Positions 37,719 to 47,600 of a DNA stretch of 64,000 bases are shown piece after piece. Both the position numbers and the translations under genes were made by a program. The first letter of the stretch is position 1. Each line of letters begins with the position of its first letter. The stretch covers positions 12,107 to 76,106 of the forward strand of contig JAJRVM010000178.1 in NCBI GenBank assembly GCA_024277285.1, in the 5' to 3' direction. The notes under the pieces are model-generated. The model saw nothing but the letters and a program-made list of their open reading frames with translations. It was not told where the DNA came from and did no database searches. This DNA is from Planctomycetota bacterium. GTDB lineage: Bacteria; Planctomycetota; Planctomycetia; Pirellulales; Pirellulaceae.

Positions 37719-38134
37719 GATTAGAAATGCTCTATGCTAAGTTGTTTTGGACGCGAAAAAAGCAGCGATCCGTTGCCACTCGAAAAAGCGACTTCGTCCA
37801 CTTCCTTCGACTTGGCGCGAATATCGCTCGACGACAAGAAAGCCCCGTGATCGGTAGACAGTTCACCAAGTGGTTTTCCTGTCACGCCAAAACGAATTCG
37901 GGCACGTTACGCTTGACCCGACCGAAGCAAGTCCTTGAGTGCGCGAAAATGCCAAACCTCCAATGCACTCGATGACTACTTGGAGCCAGCGACTACTTGG
38001 CCCGGACTAACGCCCCAGTGAACTCATCCGATTGCCCACGTGCGAATCGAGCTTCGCACGATTCCCAACTCGATACGACACGAGCGAACCTGAACTGCTA
38101 GCAGGATAACGCCAGCAGTGCCTTGCTCGCAGTA
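37719..38134. other. Intergenic region between DUF1015 and ahcY
   Basis: About 415 bases. GACTACTTGG occurs twice, at about 37973 and 37991. No gene or clear terminator is visible. Confidence 0.4.
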
Positions 38135-39451
38135 TCAATACCGGTAGTGGTCCGGTTTGTAAGGACCATCGACCGGTATGCCGAGATAGTCCGCCTGCTC
38201 GGGCGTTAACTCGGTCAGCTTGACACCGATCTGCGTCAGATGGAGTCGGGCAACCTCTTCGTCCAATAGCTTGGGCAGCACGTGCACCCCCAGGTCGAAT
38301 TCCTGGTCAGGATCCCAAAGGGCCATTTGTGCGAGCACCTGGTTGGTAAACGAATTGGACATAACAAAAGATGGATGCCCGGTCGCGCAGCCAAGATTCA
38401 CCAAACGTCCTTCGGCCAGAAGGAGTACCGAATGACCATCCGTGAAGGTGTACCGGTCAACTTGAGGTTTGATCTCCTCGCGTTCAATGGCCTCATGGTC
38501 ATTGAGCCACGCAACATCGATTTCCAAATCGAAGTGACCAATGTTGCAGATGATCGCATCGTTAGGCATCTTCTCCATGTGGCGGCCGAGAATCACATCG
38601 CGGTTGCCGGTAGCTGTGACGAAGATATTCCCCAACGGCGCGGCGTTTTCCATCGTCATGACTTGGAAACCTTCCATCGCTGCTTGCAAAGCATTGATCG
38701 GGTCGATTTCCGTAACGATCACGCGCGCCCCATACCGCTGTAGCGACTGAGCACAGCCTTTGCCGACATCCCCATAGCCACATACGACCGCAACTTTCCC
38801 AGCAATCATCACATCGGTCGCGCGTTTGATACCGTCCGCCAACGACTCGCGGCAACCGTACAAATTGTCAAATTTGCTCTTCGTCACCGAGTCGTTGACA
38901 TTGATCGCAGGCACCTTCAATTCACCCAGCTCATGCATCTGGTAAAGCCGATGGACACCCGTGGTCGTCTCTTCCGACAACCCACGGATGTTGGGCAGCA
39001 ATTCCGGGAATCGCTGATGAACCATCGCGGTCAAGTCGCCGCCGTCGTCCAGAATCAGGTCCAGTGGCTTGCCGTCAGGGAAGCTCAAAGTCTGTTCGAT
39101 GCACCAGTTAAAGTCCGCTTCAGACATCCCCTTCCAGGCGTAGACAGGAACCCCCGTAACGGCGATGGCTGCGGCAGCGTGGTCTTGCGTCGAAAAGATG
39201 TTGCAGCTGCTCCATGTGACTGCCGCCCCTAGCGCCGTCAGCGTTTCGATCAACACGGCGGTCTGTATCGTCATATGCAAGCAACCGGCGATATGAGAAC
39301 CGCTCAACGGTTTGCTCTTGCCGTATTTCTCACGCAGCGTCATTAGCCCCGGCATCTCGTTTTCGGCCAGCATGATCTCGCGACGACCCCAATCCGCCAA
39401 CGATAGATCTTTCACCTTATACGGCAGTCTCTTTGTATCCGCTTCCGCCAC
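38135..39451 (-). CDS. ahcY: Adenosylhomocysteinase (S-adenosyl-L-homocysteine hydrolase)
   Basis: A 438-residue NAD-dependent enzyme that splits S-adenosylhomocysteine into adenosine and homocysteine, relieving inhibition of methyltransferases. Key segments are [17 protein letters not shown], the substrate-binding [31 protein letters not shown], the NAD motif [11 protein letters not shown] and the C-terminal [24 protein letters not shown] tail with the conserved HYRY. GTG at 39449-39451 follows GAGAGGGG; an in-frame TTG lies six codons further up. Monocistronic here. The window's adenine methyltransferase is one potential source of the substrate. Confidence 0.97.
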   Translation of the reverse strand: MAEADTKRLPYKVKDLSLADWGRREIMLAENEMPGLMTLREKYGKSKPLSGSHIAGCLHMTIQTAVLIETLTALGAAVTWSSCNIFSTQDHAAAAIAVTGVPVYAWKGMSEADFNWCIEQTLSFPDGKPLDLILDDGGDLTAMVHQRFPELLPNIRGLSEETTTGVHRLYQMHELGELKVPAINVNDSVTKSKFDNLYGCRESLADGIKRATDVMIAGKVAVVCGYGDVGKGCAQSLQRYGARVIVTEIDPINALQAAMEGFQVMTMENAAPLGNIFVTATGNRDVILGRHMEKMPNDAIICNIGHFDLEIDVAWLNDHEAIEREEIKPQVDRYTFTDGHSVLLLAEGRLVNLGCATGHPSFVMSNSFTNQVLAQMALWDPDQEFDLGVHVLPKLLDEEVARLHLTQIGVKLTELTPEQADYLGIPVDGPYKPDHYRY

Positions 39452-39836
39452 AGTAATCCCCTCTCGCAAAATCTATTAAAACGTCTGTATTCTTGGCGTC
39501 GCACCGCGATCCCGACCTGGACAGTGATTTGCCGACCATGTTACACCCGTCTGCCACCGCGGCTCGACCGAGCCGGTAATACACAGCTCGACCGAGCTGG
39601 CAATACGCGGCAAGACAGTCCGCAACAGCTGAAGCGAAGCACGCTTTGCTCCGAAAAAACTGTCAGGGACCGTATCATAGGGTGCAGGGGGGTGGGGAGG
39701 CAACCGCTGGTATTTGGCTTACGCCAAACATTTCAGTCCAACCGCCTGGACCGAAATCCTCCATCCGGGGGCCATCCAAGCGAGGCATCGGTCCGTCAGA
39801 GGACCGTGCGGGGGGGAATTCAGTTCCGCAGGTAGG
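39452..39836. other. Intergenic region between ahcY and trpF
   Basis: About 385 bases. GCTCGACCGAGC (39562-39573) recurs at 39585-39596 with related flanks, a short imperfect direct repeat of about 23 bases. A G-rich patch follows at about 39806-39816. No gene. Confidence 0.45.
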
Positions 39837-40514
39837 CTACGCGCTTTTTCTCGCGGCCAGTTCCTGGAAAGCCGAACGCGCCAGCTCAACAAACCGCCGG
39901 GTCTTGGCAGCATCCTTCTTCCCCGGCTGTGCTTCGACGCCACTGGCCACATCCACTCCATCGCACTCGGTTCGCTCGATAGCTTCGCGAACGTTGCTGG
40001 GGTCTAACCCGCCAGCCAAGACGATAGGGCACCCACACCCCACGTCACCCAAAACACTAACACCACTCCAATTAGCCACATCACCCGTCCCGCCAAAACT
40101 TCCCATTTTACACGCGTCAATCAAGACGGCAGCAGGTCGAGCGGAAAGGGCAGTGGCATCCGCGAGAAAATCAAACACCGCTTGCTCGCCACCGGGACGA
40201 AGCCGCAGCGCTCGGACAACTTGCCGCGGCGCTAGCTTCTGTAAAAGTTCTGGTGGTTCATCACCGTGCAATTGAACATAGTCAAGCAAGAGGCTATCGG
40301 CAATCTGAGAGATCCCGGTAAACGAGGCGTTGACAAACACTCCAACTACACTGACTTGCTCCCCAACCGCCGCCACGATATCTGCCGCCACCGGTGCACT
40401 GACGTAACGTGAACTCTTGGCATAGAAATTCAATCCGATCGCGTCGGCACCCGACGCCACCGCCATTTCCGCATCCGCGACATTCGTGATTCCACAGATC
40501 TTGATTTGAAACAC
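39837..40514 (-). CDS. trpF: Phosphoribosylanthranilate isomerase
   Basis: A 225-residue (beta/alpha)8 enzyme of tryptophan biosynthesis, converting phosphoribosylanthranilate to 1-(o-carboxyphenylamino)-1-deoxyribulose 5-phosphate. The active-site Cys lies in KICGITN (residues 4-10), the general-acid Asp in LIDACK, and phosphate-binding segments in LAGGLDPSNV and GVDVASGVE. Length is typical. GTG at 40512-40514 is preceded by AAAGGGA; the longer upstream frame has no start support. No other trp genes are present in the window, so the pathway is dispersed. Confidence 0.96.
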   Translation of the reverse strand: MFQIKICGITNVADAEMAVASGADAIGLNFYAKSSRYVSAPVAADIVAAVGEQVSVVGVFVNASFTGISQIADSLLLDYVQLHGDEPPELLQKLAPRQVVRALRLRPGGEQAVFDFLADATALSARPAAVLIDACKMGSFGGTGDVANWSGVSVLGDVGCGCPIVLAGGLDPSNVREAIERTECDGVDVASGVEAQPGKKDAAKTRRFVELARSAFQELAARKSA

Positions 40515-40796
40515 GCCGAGTCCCTTTCTTCGTCCCGCAACACTAGCAGTCACGCGGCGGTCTTCAGCACGCCATTGCCGGTCCGATAGTGCCGGCCTAA
40601 TGACATACCTATCGGTGACACTGTCCCGCAAACCGCACCGTGGTACAACCCACATAACCGTCAGATTTTATCTCACGTCTTGAACGGATGAAGGCCGATG
40701 ATCCATGCGTGGGGGTCCGCCGGTGCGCACCCACGCAGCTCGGTTATCCGTGAATACTGCAGCCAAAAAAACTCTGCTCGCGTGATCGATGTTACT

Positions 40797-42386
40797 ATGG
40801 TGAATCAATTTCAGCACACAAAACGGCCACCGCAAGCAGCCGGGCGTCCAATTGCCGGTCCACTCTACGGCGCGACGTTGCTAGCATTGGCCATCTTTTT
40901 TGTGGGACTTCTGCTCGGTCGCCCTTCGATCGACGGGTTCATAGTCACATCGGAAATTACATTCGTAACCACGCCGGCAACGTCCGGTGCCAAGCCTACC
41001 GGGACGCTCCCCTCCGACGTGGCGGCGCCTCAGATTGACCTGCAACAAATTGCCAACGCCTTTCGAGCAGCAGAACGGCAGGTCCACACCGATCGCGCGA
41101 ACGCGGCCAAGCTCTTACTATCCGAAGATACACTGCGTGCGGTCTATCGACGCGTCCACATCAGACCACTACCCCAAAATAGCGGCTTTGAAATAAGCTT
41201 CCGCGGCCAGCATCAAGAATGGTCAGGCGCTTTTGTCGACCAGCTGGCGCGCGAGGTCGTACTCACACAAGCGCAGGTCAGTCCAGCGCGCGCGTCCGCA
41301 GCCGGTCCGGTTCGCGCGGCCTCCGCAGCGTCGATCCGCCAAGCTCGATGGCTAGTCGACCAAACGCGACACTATGAGCGAAAGACGCGATTGGACATGG
41401 AGGAAGCCCTCAGTCGCCACTTGGAGCATGCCGCCCTGCCCCCCCGTGAGGCGTCGGCAGACACGTCCGATTCGCCACCGGGAGACACGCCCAACACGGC
41501 AGCAACCGCGTCACTTCGTCGCGTGAATCCGACGTGGGAACAAAAGCAAGACGAGTTGGCTAAGAAGCGGGATCGGTTGGTCGAGTGGTACAAGACCGTG
41601 ACGCCGAACCATCCTCAAGCGCGCAACCTTGTCATACAAATCGAACAGATGCAACACGATCTGACCGCGATTCCTCAATATATGGAGTCTCCCGCGAAGC
41701 CGCCTGAGCCATCCGCCGCTGGCATGCTGCCCAACCAATGGGATGCCCGCCGTGTGGCGTTCGCCACCCCACAGCAAGTACCGTCCCAAGTGACCGCACC
41801 CACTGGCACAGATACCGTAAGCTCGGACGACCGCTACCGGTTGACTAGTCTGGAAGCATATCAGCAACTACAAGCCGGTTATGAAACTGCCGTGGAGCGA
41901 CGCGAGGCGGCGGAACGGCGACTGGCCGAACTAACCGCATCGGGGAAAGCACTAGATCAGCTCCGCACCGTCCCCCCTTGCGTCATTCACCCGGCGGCCG
42001 TGCAAGGCAAACTCGGCGGTCGGCCAAGCGGATACCTTGTATTGGGGACGGGACTACTAGCGCTGTTTTGCGGAACAGCTCTGTTCTGGCGCACCCGATC
42101 GTTGCAAGGGCTGATACAAATCAATTCGATTGAGCAGATTCAACAAACGTTGGCATTGCCGATCGTAGGCCGGATCGGAATCGACCCCATTACGCTAGCC
42201 GTGCGGCGACGAACTGGTTGGGGAAAGCTGGTACGGGGGACCGTTCGTGCGAGCGAAATCATCTTGGCCCTATTGATCGCGGCTTTTCTGTTGTCGCTAT
42301 TACGGGACCCGCCAGTGGCGCACGAATTGGCGGACAACCTCCTTGGAACGCTTATCCAGCGTGTCGCCACATCGATTGGCATATAG
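40797..42386 (+). CDS. Wzz-like polysaccharide co-polymerase/chain-length determinant
   Basis: A protein of about 529 residues with one helix near the N-terminus (GATLLALAIFFVGLLLG), a long external, partly coiled-coil region (EQKQDELAKKRDRLVEWYKT, SLEAYQQLQAGYETAVERRE), and two C-terminal helices (GYLVLGTGLLALFCGTALFW; ASEIILALLIAAFLLSLL). This fits Wzz/GumC-type proteins that control exopolysaccharide chain length. The extra C-terminal helix is unusual for simple Wzz. No ATPase domain is fused. The start is uncertain: ATG 40797 has a weak site and the frame runs up to 40698. It precedes an ExeA-like ATPase and a BY-kinase-like gene. Confidence 0.7.
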   Translation: MVNQFQHTKRPPQAAGRPIAGPLYGATLLALAIFFVGLLLGRPSIDGFIVTSEITFVTTPATSGAKPTGTLPSDVAAPQIDLQQIANAFRAAERQVHTDRANAAKLLLSEDTLRAVYRRVHIRPLPQNSGFEISFRGQHQEWSGAFVDQLAREVVLTQAQVSPARASAAGPVRAASAASIRQARWLVDQTRHYERKTRLDMEEALSRHLEHAALPPREASADTSDSPPGDTPNTAATASLRRVNPTWEQKQDELAKKRDRLVEWYKTVTPNHPQARNLVIQIEQMQHDLTAIPQYMESPAKPPEPSAAGMLPNQWDARRVAFATPQQVPSQVTAPTGTDTVSSDDRYRLTSLEAYQQLQAGYETAVERREAAERRLAELTASGKALDQLRTVPPCVIHPAAVQGKLGGRPSGYLVLGTGLLALFCGTALFWRTRSLQGLIQINSIEQIQQTLALPIVGRIGIDPITLAVRRRTGWGKLVRGTVRASEIILALLIAAFLLSLLRDPPVAHELADNLLGTLIQRVATSIGI

Positions 42387-42728
42387 ATCACAAGAAGTAG
42401 AGGTAATGCGGATTGGAGCCGTCGGCGCACAAATGCCGATCTTAACGCCATACACCCTCGATTGCGTTCTTGAAAACGGACGTAACGAAACACGATTTTG
42501 GACGAAAGAATTTCGAGCAAGAGTGGCGTGGCACTTCAGGTGGCACTTGCGGTCAAACTCGATTCACATACGCACAATTCCGGCCACTGCCAAGTCAATT
42601 GCCGTTCAATTGCCGGCGACCAGAGACGTGTACTCGCAGCGAGTACGCCGAGCGTTCGTTGCTCACATGATTTACGCGCACCATGCGCACATCTCGCACA
42701 GTCAGACTCTAATTGAGGGCTTTGGGTA
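42387..42728. other. Intergenic region within the polysaccharide group
   Basis: About 340 bases without a recognisable gene. GAGGGCTTTGGGTA right before 42729 includes a plausible ribosome site for the ATPase. Confidence 0.4.
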
Positions 42729-44381
42729 ATGTACGAGTCGTTTTTCCAACTGCGTGCCCGACCGTTTCTCGCGTCTCCGATTGCCGACCGATACTATCCA
42801 GCCGCATCGGTTGAGCATGCACGCGGAACCGCCGAACGATGCATCGAGCGAGCGGAAGGGCCGGTCGTCATCCTTGGTTCGGCAGGCACCGGCAAGTCAA
42901 CGGTGTGCCAAGTGCTCGCGCAGCAAATGCGTGACAAGTTCAAGGTAGCGACGTTGGCCAGTGCGCGGTTGTGCACGCGCCGAGCGTTGTTGCAGAATAT
43001 CTTGTTCGAGTTGAAGCAGCCGTACCGCGATCGCGAAGAAGGCGAGTTGCGCCTGTCGCTCATTGACTTCTTGGAACCAAGCGAAGCGTGCCCTAACGGC
43101 ATGTTGCTACTGGTCGACGAAGCGCAAGTGCTTCCGCTTCGGTTACTTGAAGAGATCCGCATGCTGACCAATCTGGTACGCAACGATCAGCCACGCGTGC
43201 GTCTCGTCCTGGCCGCCAACCTGGCACTGGAAGAACGACTTGCCAGCCCGCGATTGGAGTCTTTCAATCAGCGCATCGCCGCACGCTGCTACCTGCAATC
43301 CATGAACCGCGATGAAACTTGCGGCTATGTCTGCGCTCAACTCAGCGCCGTGGGAGGCGATCCCGAGCAGATATTCGCCGTGGACGCGCTGCACGCCATT
43401 TATCGAGCGACCGATGGGATCCCTCGACTCGTTAATCAGGTATGCGATCATGTCTTGGTCATGGCAGCCATAGGTCGGCACGCGCCGGTCGACGCGGCCG
43501 GCGTTGAGGAAGCCTGGGCTGATCTGCAGCAACTGCCAACGCCCTGGAGCGCCGGCGAATCAGCTACTCGCGAATCAACCGACACGGGAACGAGCATACT
43601 TGAGTTCGGCGAACTCGATGGCCAGCTGCCCGATGAAGCAGCTCCCGATGAAACGCTCACGGACAATCCGACGCTCGAAGAACCCGCGCTCGAAGAGCCG
43701 ACGTTGGAAGAACCGCAGCCAGATCCGTCAACGCTGCCCGACGAGCCGTCACCGGAAGAGGTGCGACTGGAAAAGACACTCGTGGAAGAAACAGTGCGTT
43801 CCCCCGAACCGGTGGAACCGCAAGTCGCAGCCCGACTGGACGAAATCGAGTCAGGGATCAGCGCCATCGCGAACGATGGTGACGGCGGCTCCATGGTTCA
43901 AGAGGGTGGCATTGAGGAACCGCAGTTTCGACCGGCCGGCGATTCACAACCTGAGATCGAGCTGGTCTTTCACCGGGCTCACGATCCGTTTAACGAATCG
44001 TTCGAGGACGAGGAAGTGATTGTCGATCCGCTCGGGTCGCTCGAAACGCTCGCCGGCAATGCCGCGGCACCGCTGATGCACGAGAACGGTGTTCCGACCA
44101 TTCCGTTTCACGCATCGAGGCAGGAGAAGGCAAACGAACAACAACGCTTCGATGAAGATGAGATAGCTGCGTTGCTTCCCGACCCGGTTCGGGCTTCGGT
44201 TGCGGACTCGATGTCCGACGCGATCGACGCGATGAACATGCTGCCGGGAGACGACCGCGATCTGCTTGAGATCCAGGACGACTCGGACGATGAGTTTCGG
44301 CAACGCACGGTGGCAATGGTCGAACCGGGCACACCGCGGCGCGCGTACCGACAGCTGTTTGCCAATCTGCGGCGCAGATAA
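42729..44381 (+). CDS. ExeA-like AAA ATPase with long acidic C-terminal region
   Basis: A 550-residue protein. Residues 1-280 are an ExeA/GspA-type AAA ATPase, as found in exopolysaccharide (XrtA-associated) and type II secretion loci: MYESFFQLRARPFLASP is a typical opening, Walker A is GSAGTGKST (50-58), Walker B is MLLLVDEAQ (125-133), followed by GIPRLVNQVCD near residue 240. Residues 280-550 are acidic and low complexity with repeats of LEEP and PxEE. This tail lacks the peptidoglycan-binding domain of some ExeA proteins. Acts at the inner membrane with the upstream Wzz-like protein; that link is inferred from position. Confidence 0.8.
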   Translation: MYESFFQLRARPFLASPIADRYYPAASVEHARGTAERCIERAEGPVVILGSAGTGKSTVCQVLAQQMRDKFKVATLASARLCTRRALLQNILFELKQPYRDREEGELRLSLIDFLEPSEACPNGMLLLVDEAQVLPLRLLEEIRMLTNLVRNDQPRVRLVLAANLALEERLASPRLESFNQRIAARCYLQSMNRDETCGYVCAQLSAVGGDPEQIFAVDALHAIYRATDGIPRLVNQVCDHVLVMAAIGRHAPVDAAGVEEAWADLQQLPTPWSAGESATRESTDTGTSILEFGELDGQLPDEAAPDETLTDNPTLEEPALEEPTLEEPQPDPSTLPDEPSPEEVRLEKTLVEETVRSPEPVEPQVAARLDEIESGISAIANDGDGGSMVQEGGIEEPQFRPAGDSQPEIELVFHRAHDPFNESFEDEEVIVDPLGSLETLAGNAAAPLMHENGVPTIPFHASRQEKANEQQRFDEDEIAALLPDPVRASVADSMSDAIDAMNMLPGDDRDLLEIQDDSDDEFRQRTVAMVEPGTPRRAYRQLFANLRRR

Positions 44382-44694
44382 TCGCAGGAACGAGCGATTG
44401 TTCGCGCCGCTCCAGACGACGTGTCACCGCGTTTTCGTTAAGAGTCGCGGCGGTTCCCCGCAGCGTCTTGTTGGGTTGGTCAGCCCAACCGCCAAAGGCT
44501 CTTGCATGGGACGACCTGTGCCGTGCCGCACAACAAACCATATTCGCGTTTTGGATTTCGTCTTTTTTGTGGGGCATTGCGTATTTCGTCATTCGTCATT
44601 GCTTGGCCGCCGCTGGGCGGCGAAGTGGCGTTGTCCAGCTAGATAGTTCCATTCCAACAACGAACACCGATTGGATGCAACGGTAAAGAATCCT
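44382..44694. other. Short intergenic region
   Basis: About 310 bases. GGTTGGTCAGCCCAACC near 44474-44490 can form a small six-pair hairpin. No gene is supported. Confidence 0.4.
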
Positions 44695-45378
44695 ATGATT
44701 TCCCCACAGCCGGTAATCCCACGTGCCACGCGCGCAGTCAACCGCGTTAATCCGCAACCCACTTGCACGCTGAGCGGTCGATCACGTGACGCCCGTATCA
44801 ACCGTCAGTTCCGACGGTTGGCGGACAGCATCGTGAAGGAGTTTCCACGCGCCTCCGGTGGCACAATCCTGTTCTCCGGAGCGGGCTCAAATCGCCACAT
44901 TGCAGAGGTTGCCGAGCAGGTTGCGCAGCAACTCGCATTGCAACTCGACGGTACGGTTATCTTGGTCGATGGCAACGCTGAACAGCAAATACTCAGCGAG
45001 CAACTAAACGCAGACAGTAGATCAGGTTTGGCCGAAGTGCTACAGCAACAAGTTTCGCTAGCGCGAGTGACGCAGGCCACCGGCATCCACAATGTCCAAT
45101 TTCTTCCGTTCGGCGATCGGCGCACGGCACGTAACCCGATTGCCACGAGTGCCGTCCAAGCGTTTGTCGCCGACCTGCGGCAACTCTACCGCTATGTTAT
45201 CATCGCTTCAGGTACGGGCACCAACCCTATCCAAGCCATGCTCAGCCGGCACTGCGACGGCACGTACCTGGTCGTGCAAATCGGAGTTGCCGAGCGTCAG
45301 GAAACCTCAGACCTGGCCCACTACCTGACGCGTGCCGGCGCTCGACTGCTCGGTTGCGTAGCCACTAGCGTCGTCTGA
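44695..45378 (+). CDS. BY-kinase/CpsD-like protein with lost nucleotide-binding motifs
   Basis: A 227-residue protein with the topology of a bacterial tyrosine kinase/CpsD (ParA-like) domain: RINRQFRRLADSIVKEFP leads to a strand GGTILFSGAGSNRHIAEVAE, then LDGTVILVDGN, and YRYVIIASGTGTNPI near the C-terminus. At the Walker A position SGAGSNRHI replaces GxxxxGK(S/T), and the Asp of Walker B is absent. Even the fold-typical lysine is missing, so it is probably a non-catalytic partner. Starting ATG 44695 is weakly supported. It overlaps the convergent MFS gene by 14 bases at the 3' ends. Confidence 0.65.
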   Translation: MISPQPVIPRATRAVNRVNPQPTCTLSGRSRDARINRQFRRLADSIVKEFPRASGGTILFSGAGSNRHIAEVAEQVAQQLALQLDGTVILVDGNAEQQILSEQLNADSRSGLAEVLQQQVSLARVTQATGIHNVQFLPFGDRRTARNPIATSAVQAFVADLRQLYRYVIIASGTGTNPIQAMLSRHCDGTYLVVQIGVAERQETSDLAHYLTRAGARLLGCVATSVV

Positions 45379-46750
45379 CCAATGGCGCTTTGGTTGGCGA
45401 CACGCCAGCCGATGGCACGTCCGGTTGCTTGGCTCGGCCCGATGGCTCAGTCGACTCAGCGACAGCGCGTCGGCGCGAACGGCGCTGCCGAATCCGCGTC
45501 GGCGTGGTGGAGTACCGAGCATAGAGAATGGCGACGGCGATCATGAACAGCGCAACGAGCAGGAACATCACAGGGTACTTCGGCAGCCCAAATCGCTCGG
45601 CATAATACAGCGTATTGCCAATGGCCGGCTGACCGATCAAGTTGCCAACGTCGAACATGCCAAGAACCAGTGTCGTGGCCAAGCCGCGGTAACGCATGGG
45701 AAACGTAACGCTGCCGCCAGCCACAATCGCCGGGAACAACAACGCGTGAGCACAGCCGGCGACGACAGCTGGAATGGCCAACTGCCATGACTGCTTGACC
45801 ACCAAATAAAAGAACATACTGGCCGCTAAAGTCCCTAGACCGATTAGGATAACCCGACGGTTCCCCATCCGCTGAGTCCAGCGACGCGTCGTCACGCGAA
45901 CTGCGAAAGCAACAATTGCATAGACCAGGAAGTAGGTCTGAATGCCTGGAATGTTCAATTCAGCCGCATAAGCACGCACGAAAACACTCGGCAACCCGAT
46001 CCCCAGTCCCATCGCGAACGCGACAAGTAGAATGACGCCTGGATGGTAGCGACGTACCAAATGGTACAATGACGGATAACGCGTCTTGCGCCGTTTTCGG
46101 ACTTGCCCCCCAGTGGCCAACGTGGCCGCCACCAAAGCAACCACACCCGCCAGGGCGGCCAACACGAACATGCGGTCGATCTGCTGCCGAGTGATGACCG
46201 GAGCACGAAACAAAAAATCGCCCAGCACCGGGCCAATCGCCAAGCCGACAAAGCCAGACGTGCCGATCATTCCAACAATCTCTGCGATACGCGATTCCGG
46301 AACGCGCATCGAAACGTAGGTCAGCGATGCCCCCACTCCGCCAGCAATGCCAACGGTCAATAGCACGCGCACCACATAAACCAATGGACCTTGAACCGTG
46401 TGAATCATCAAATGGCCCAGCGCCGCCAAGATGAAAATGACCAGCGAACCAAGCCAGATGGGACGTGGGCTGTAACGGTCCATCCCAGTGCCTAAGAAGA
46501 TGCGCACAGCCAAGGCACCGATCATGCCTGTACCTACGATTAGTCCCAATTGCCGCTCGCCCCCACCCAAATGTGTAACGAAATCGGCATAACGGAACAG
46601 GAGGCTGACCGCGATCATCAACATCGTGTTGGCGAGGTAACACAACCAGAAATTGCGGTCGTATACCGACGTGACGGCAAGAACAGGGGAAGACTCGCCA
46701 CCAGAGGGGGACGAGTCGTCGGCGACAGTGTAGTTGATATTCCGGATCAT
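45365..46750 (-). CDS. Major facilitator superfamily transporter
   Basis: A 461-residue MFS protein with about twelve hydrophobic segments. Between helices 2 and 3 it has IFLGTGMDRYSPRPIWLGS, matching the MFS GxxxDRxGRR loop. Helix 4-5 region VRVLLTVGIAGGVGASLTYV is Gly-rich, and the central loop between the two bundles is basic (RKRRKTRYPSLYHLVRRY). The tail is Arg-rich (RQRRSRRRAVAES). Start ATG 46748-46750 is chosen from the hydrophobic pattern; no strong ribosome site. Substrate cannot be told from sequence. Confidence 0.9.
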   Translation of the reverse strand: MIRNINYTVADDSSPSGGESSPVLAVTSVYDRNFWLCYLANTMLMIAVSLLFRYADFVTHLGGGERQLGLIVGTGMIGALAVRIFLGTGMDRYSPRPIWLGSLVIFILAALGHLMIHTVQGPLVYVVRVLLTVGIAGGVGASLTYVSMRVPESRIAEIVGMIGTSGFVGLAIGPVLGDFLFRAPVITRQQIDRMFVLAALAGVVALVAATLATGGQVRKRRKTRYPSLYHLVRRYHPGVILLVAFAMGLGIGLPSVFVRAYAAELNIPGIQTYFLVYAIVAFAVRVTTRRWTQRMGNRRVILIGLGTLAASMFFYLVVKQSWQLAIPAVVAGCAHALLFPAIVAGGSVTFPMRYRGLATTLVLGMFDVGNLIGQPAIGNTLYYAERFGLPKYPVMFLLVALFMIAVAILYARYSTTPTRIRQRRSRRRAVAESTEPSGRAKQPDVPSAGVSPTKAPLVRRR

Positions 46751-47600
46751 GGTAATCGAACGGCTGGGGTCGGTAACACGGGACGTCAAACGCCGGTGGC
46801 AAAAAGGCCTGGGACTCGGACAAAACGACGTCCACCAATGGCACTCCGAGTCACTGGACTCCCGGCTCCAGACTCCGTTGATTTGAAGAAACAAGAGAGG
46901 GCTGGTGCCAAGCAAGCGTCCGCCTCAGGACGCGGTACCCGCCGCGGCGGACACACGAGCTTCCTTAGTGGACCGCGCACACCCGGGTTTGGTTCGGTCC
47001 AAAAAAGGTGCATCGACCGGAACTTTGCCGCTTGATCATTTCTGCGGCAGCGAGCAATATAGAAGGCTCAGTCTACGCGATGAGATCAAAAACTGTTAGG
47101 CTACTACTACTGAGCCACGTCCCAGCGACGATTCCATTGCTGAAATGGAGTGCTGTGCGGCTTGGCAACGTTCCGCTTGGGCAGTGCTCGACCTGATAGT
47201 GCTCGGAAATCAAGAGAAGTGAGACACTGGGTACTAAGACGCTGGGCACGGGGGTGCGTCAGCGACAATCCAGCCAACAATGACATCGTGACGAAAGACG
47301 CAAGCAGCCAATGGCACCCGCCAGGCATTTGGTTGGCCCAGCTGATGCGGTCTTGCGTCTCATACCACGAGCATCCTTTCAGCTTGAAACCACGAGGCCA
47401 ATGACAATCTAGTGGTTTCCGGCAAGCGCTAGTTGCATCGCGTTTTTCCGGTCCTGAGGTCGTCACGGCTTCCCGATCCCAAGGCACCCAACACGGGCAA
47501 CGCGATTGGCATGGTTTGAACGAAACAAACGTTTGAACACGCTTGGTCACCACGGAAACGGGGCCAGCCCCCAAATAGCGATAAGCCCCGGATAGCGATA
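46751..47600. other. Long intergenic region without a recognisable gene
   Basis: About 850 bases between divergent genes. A 183-codon minus-strand frame overlapping the start of the glycosyltransferase has a Trp/Cys-rich, non-protein-like composition and is not called. No strong repeats or terminators seen. Confidence 0.5.

Noticed and set aside
45960..46844. 294-codon minus-strand frame overlapping the MFS transporter
   Set aside because: It is in another frame of the same strand and His/Arg/Trp-rich, whereas the chosen frame has membrane helices and MFS motifs.
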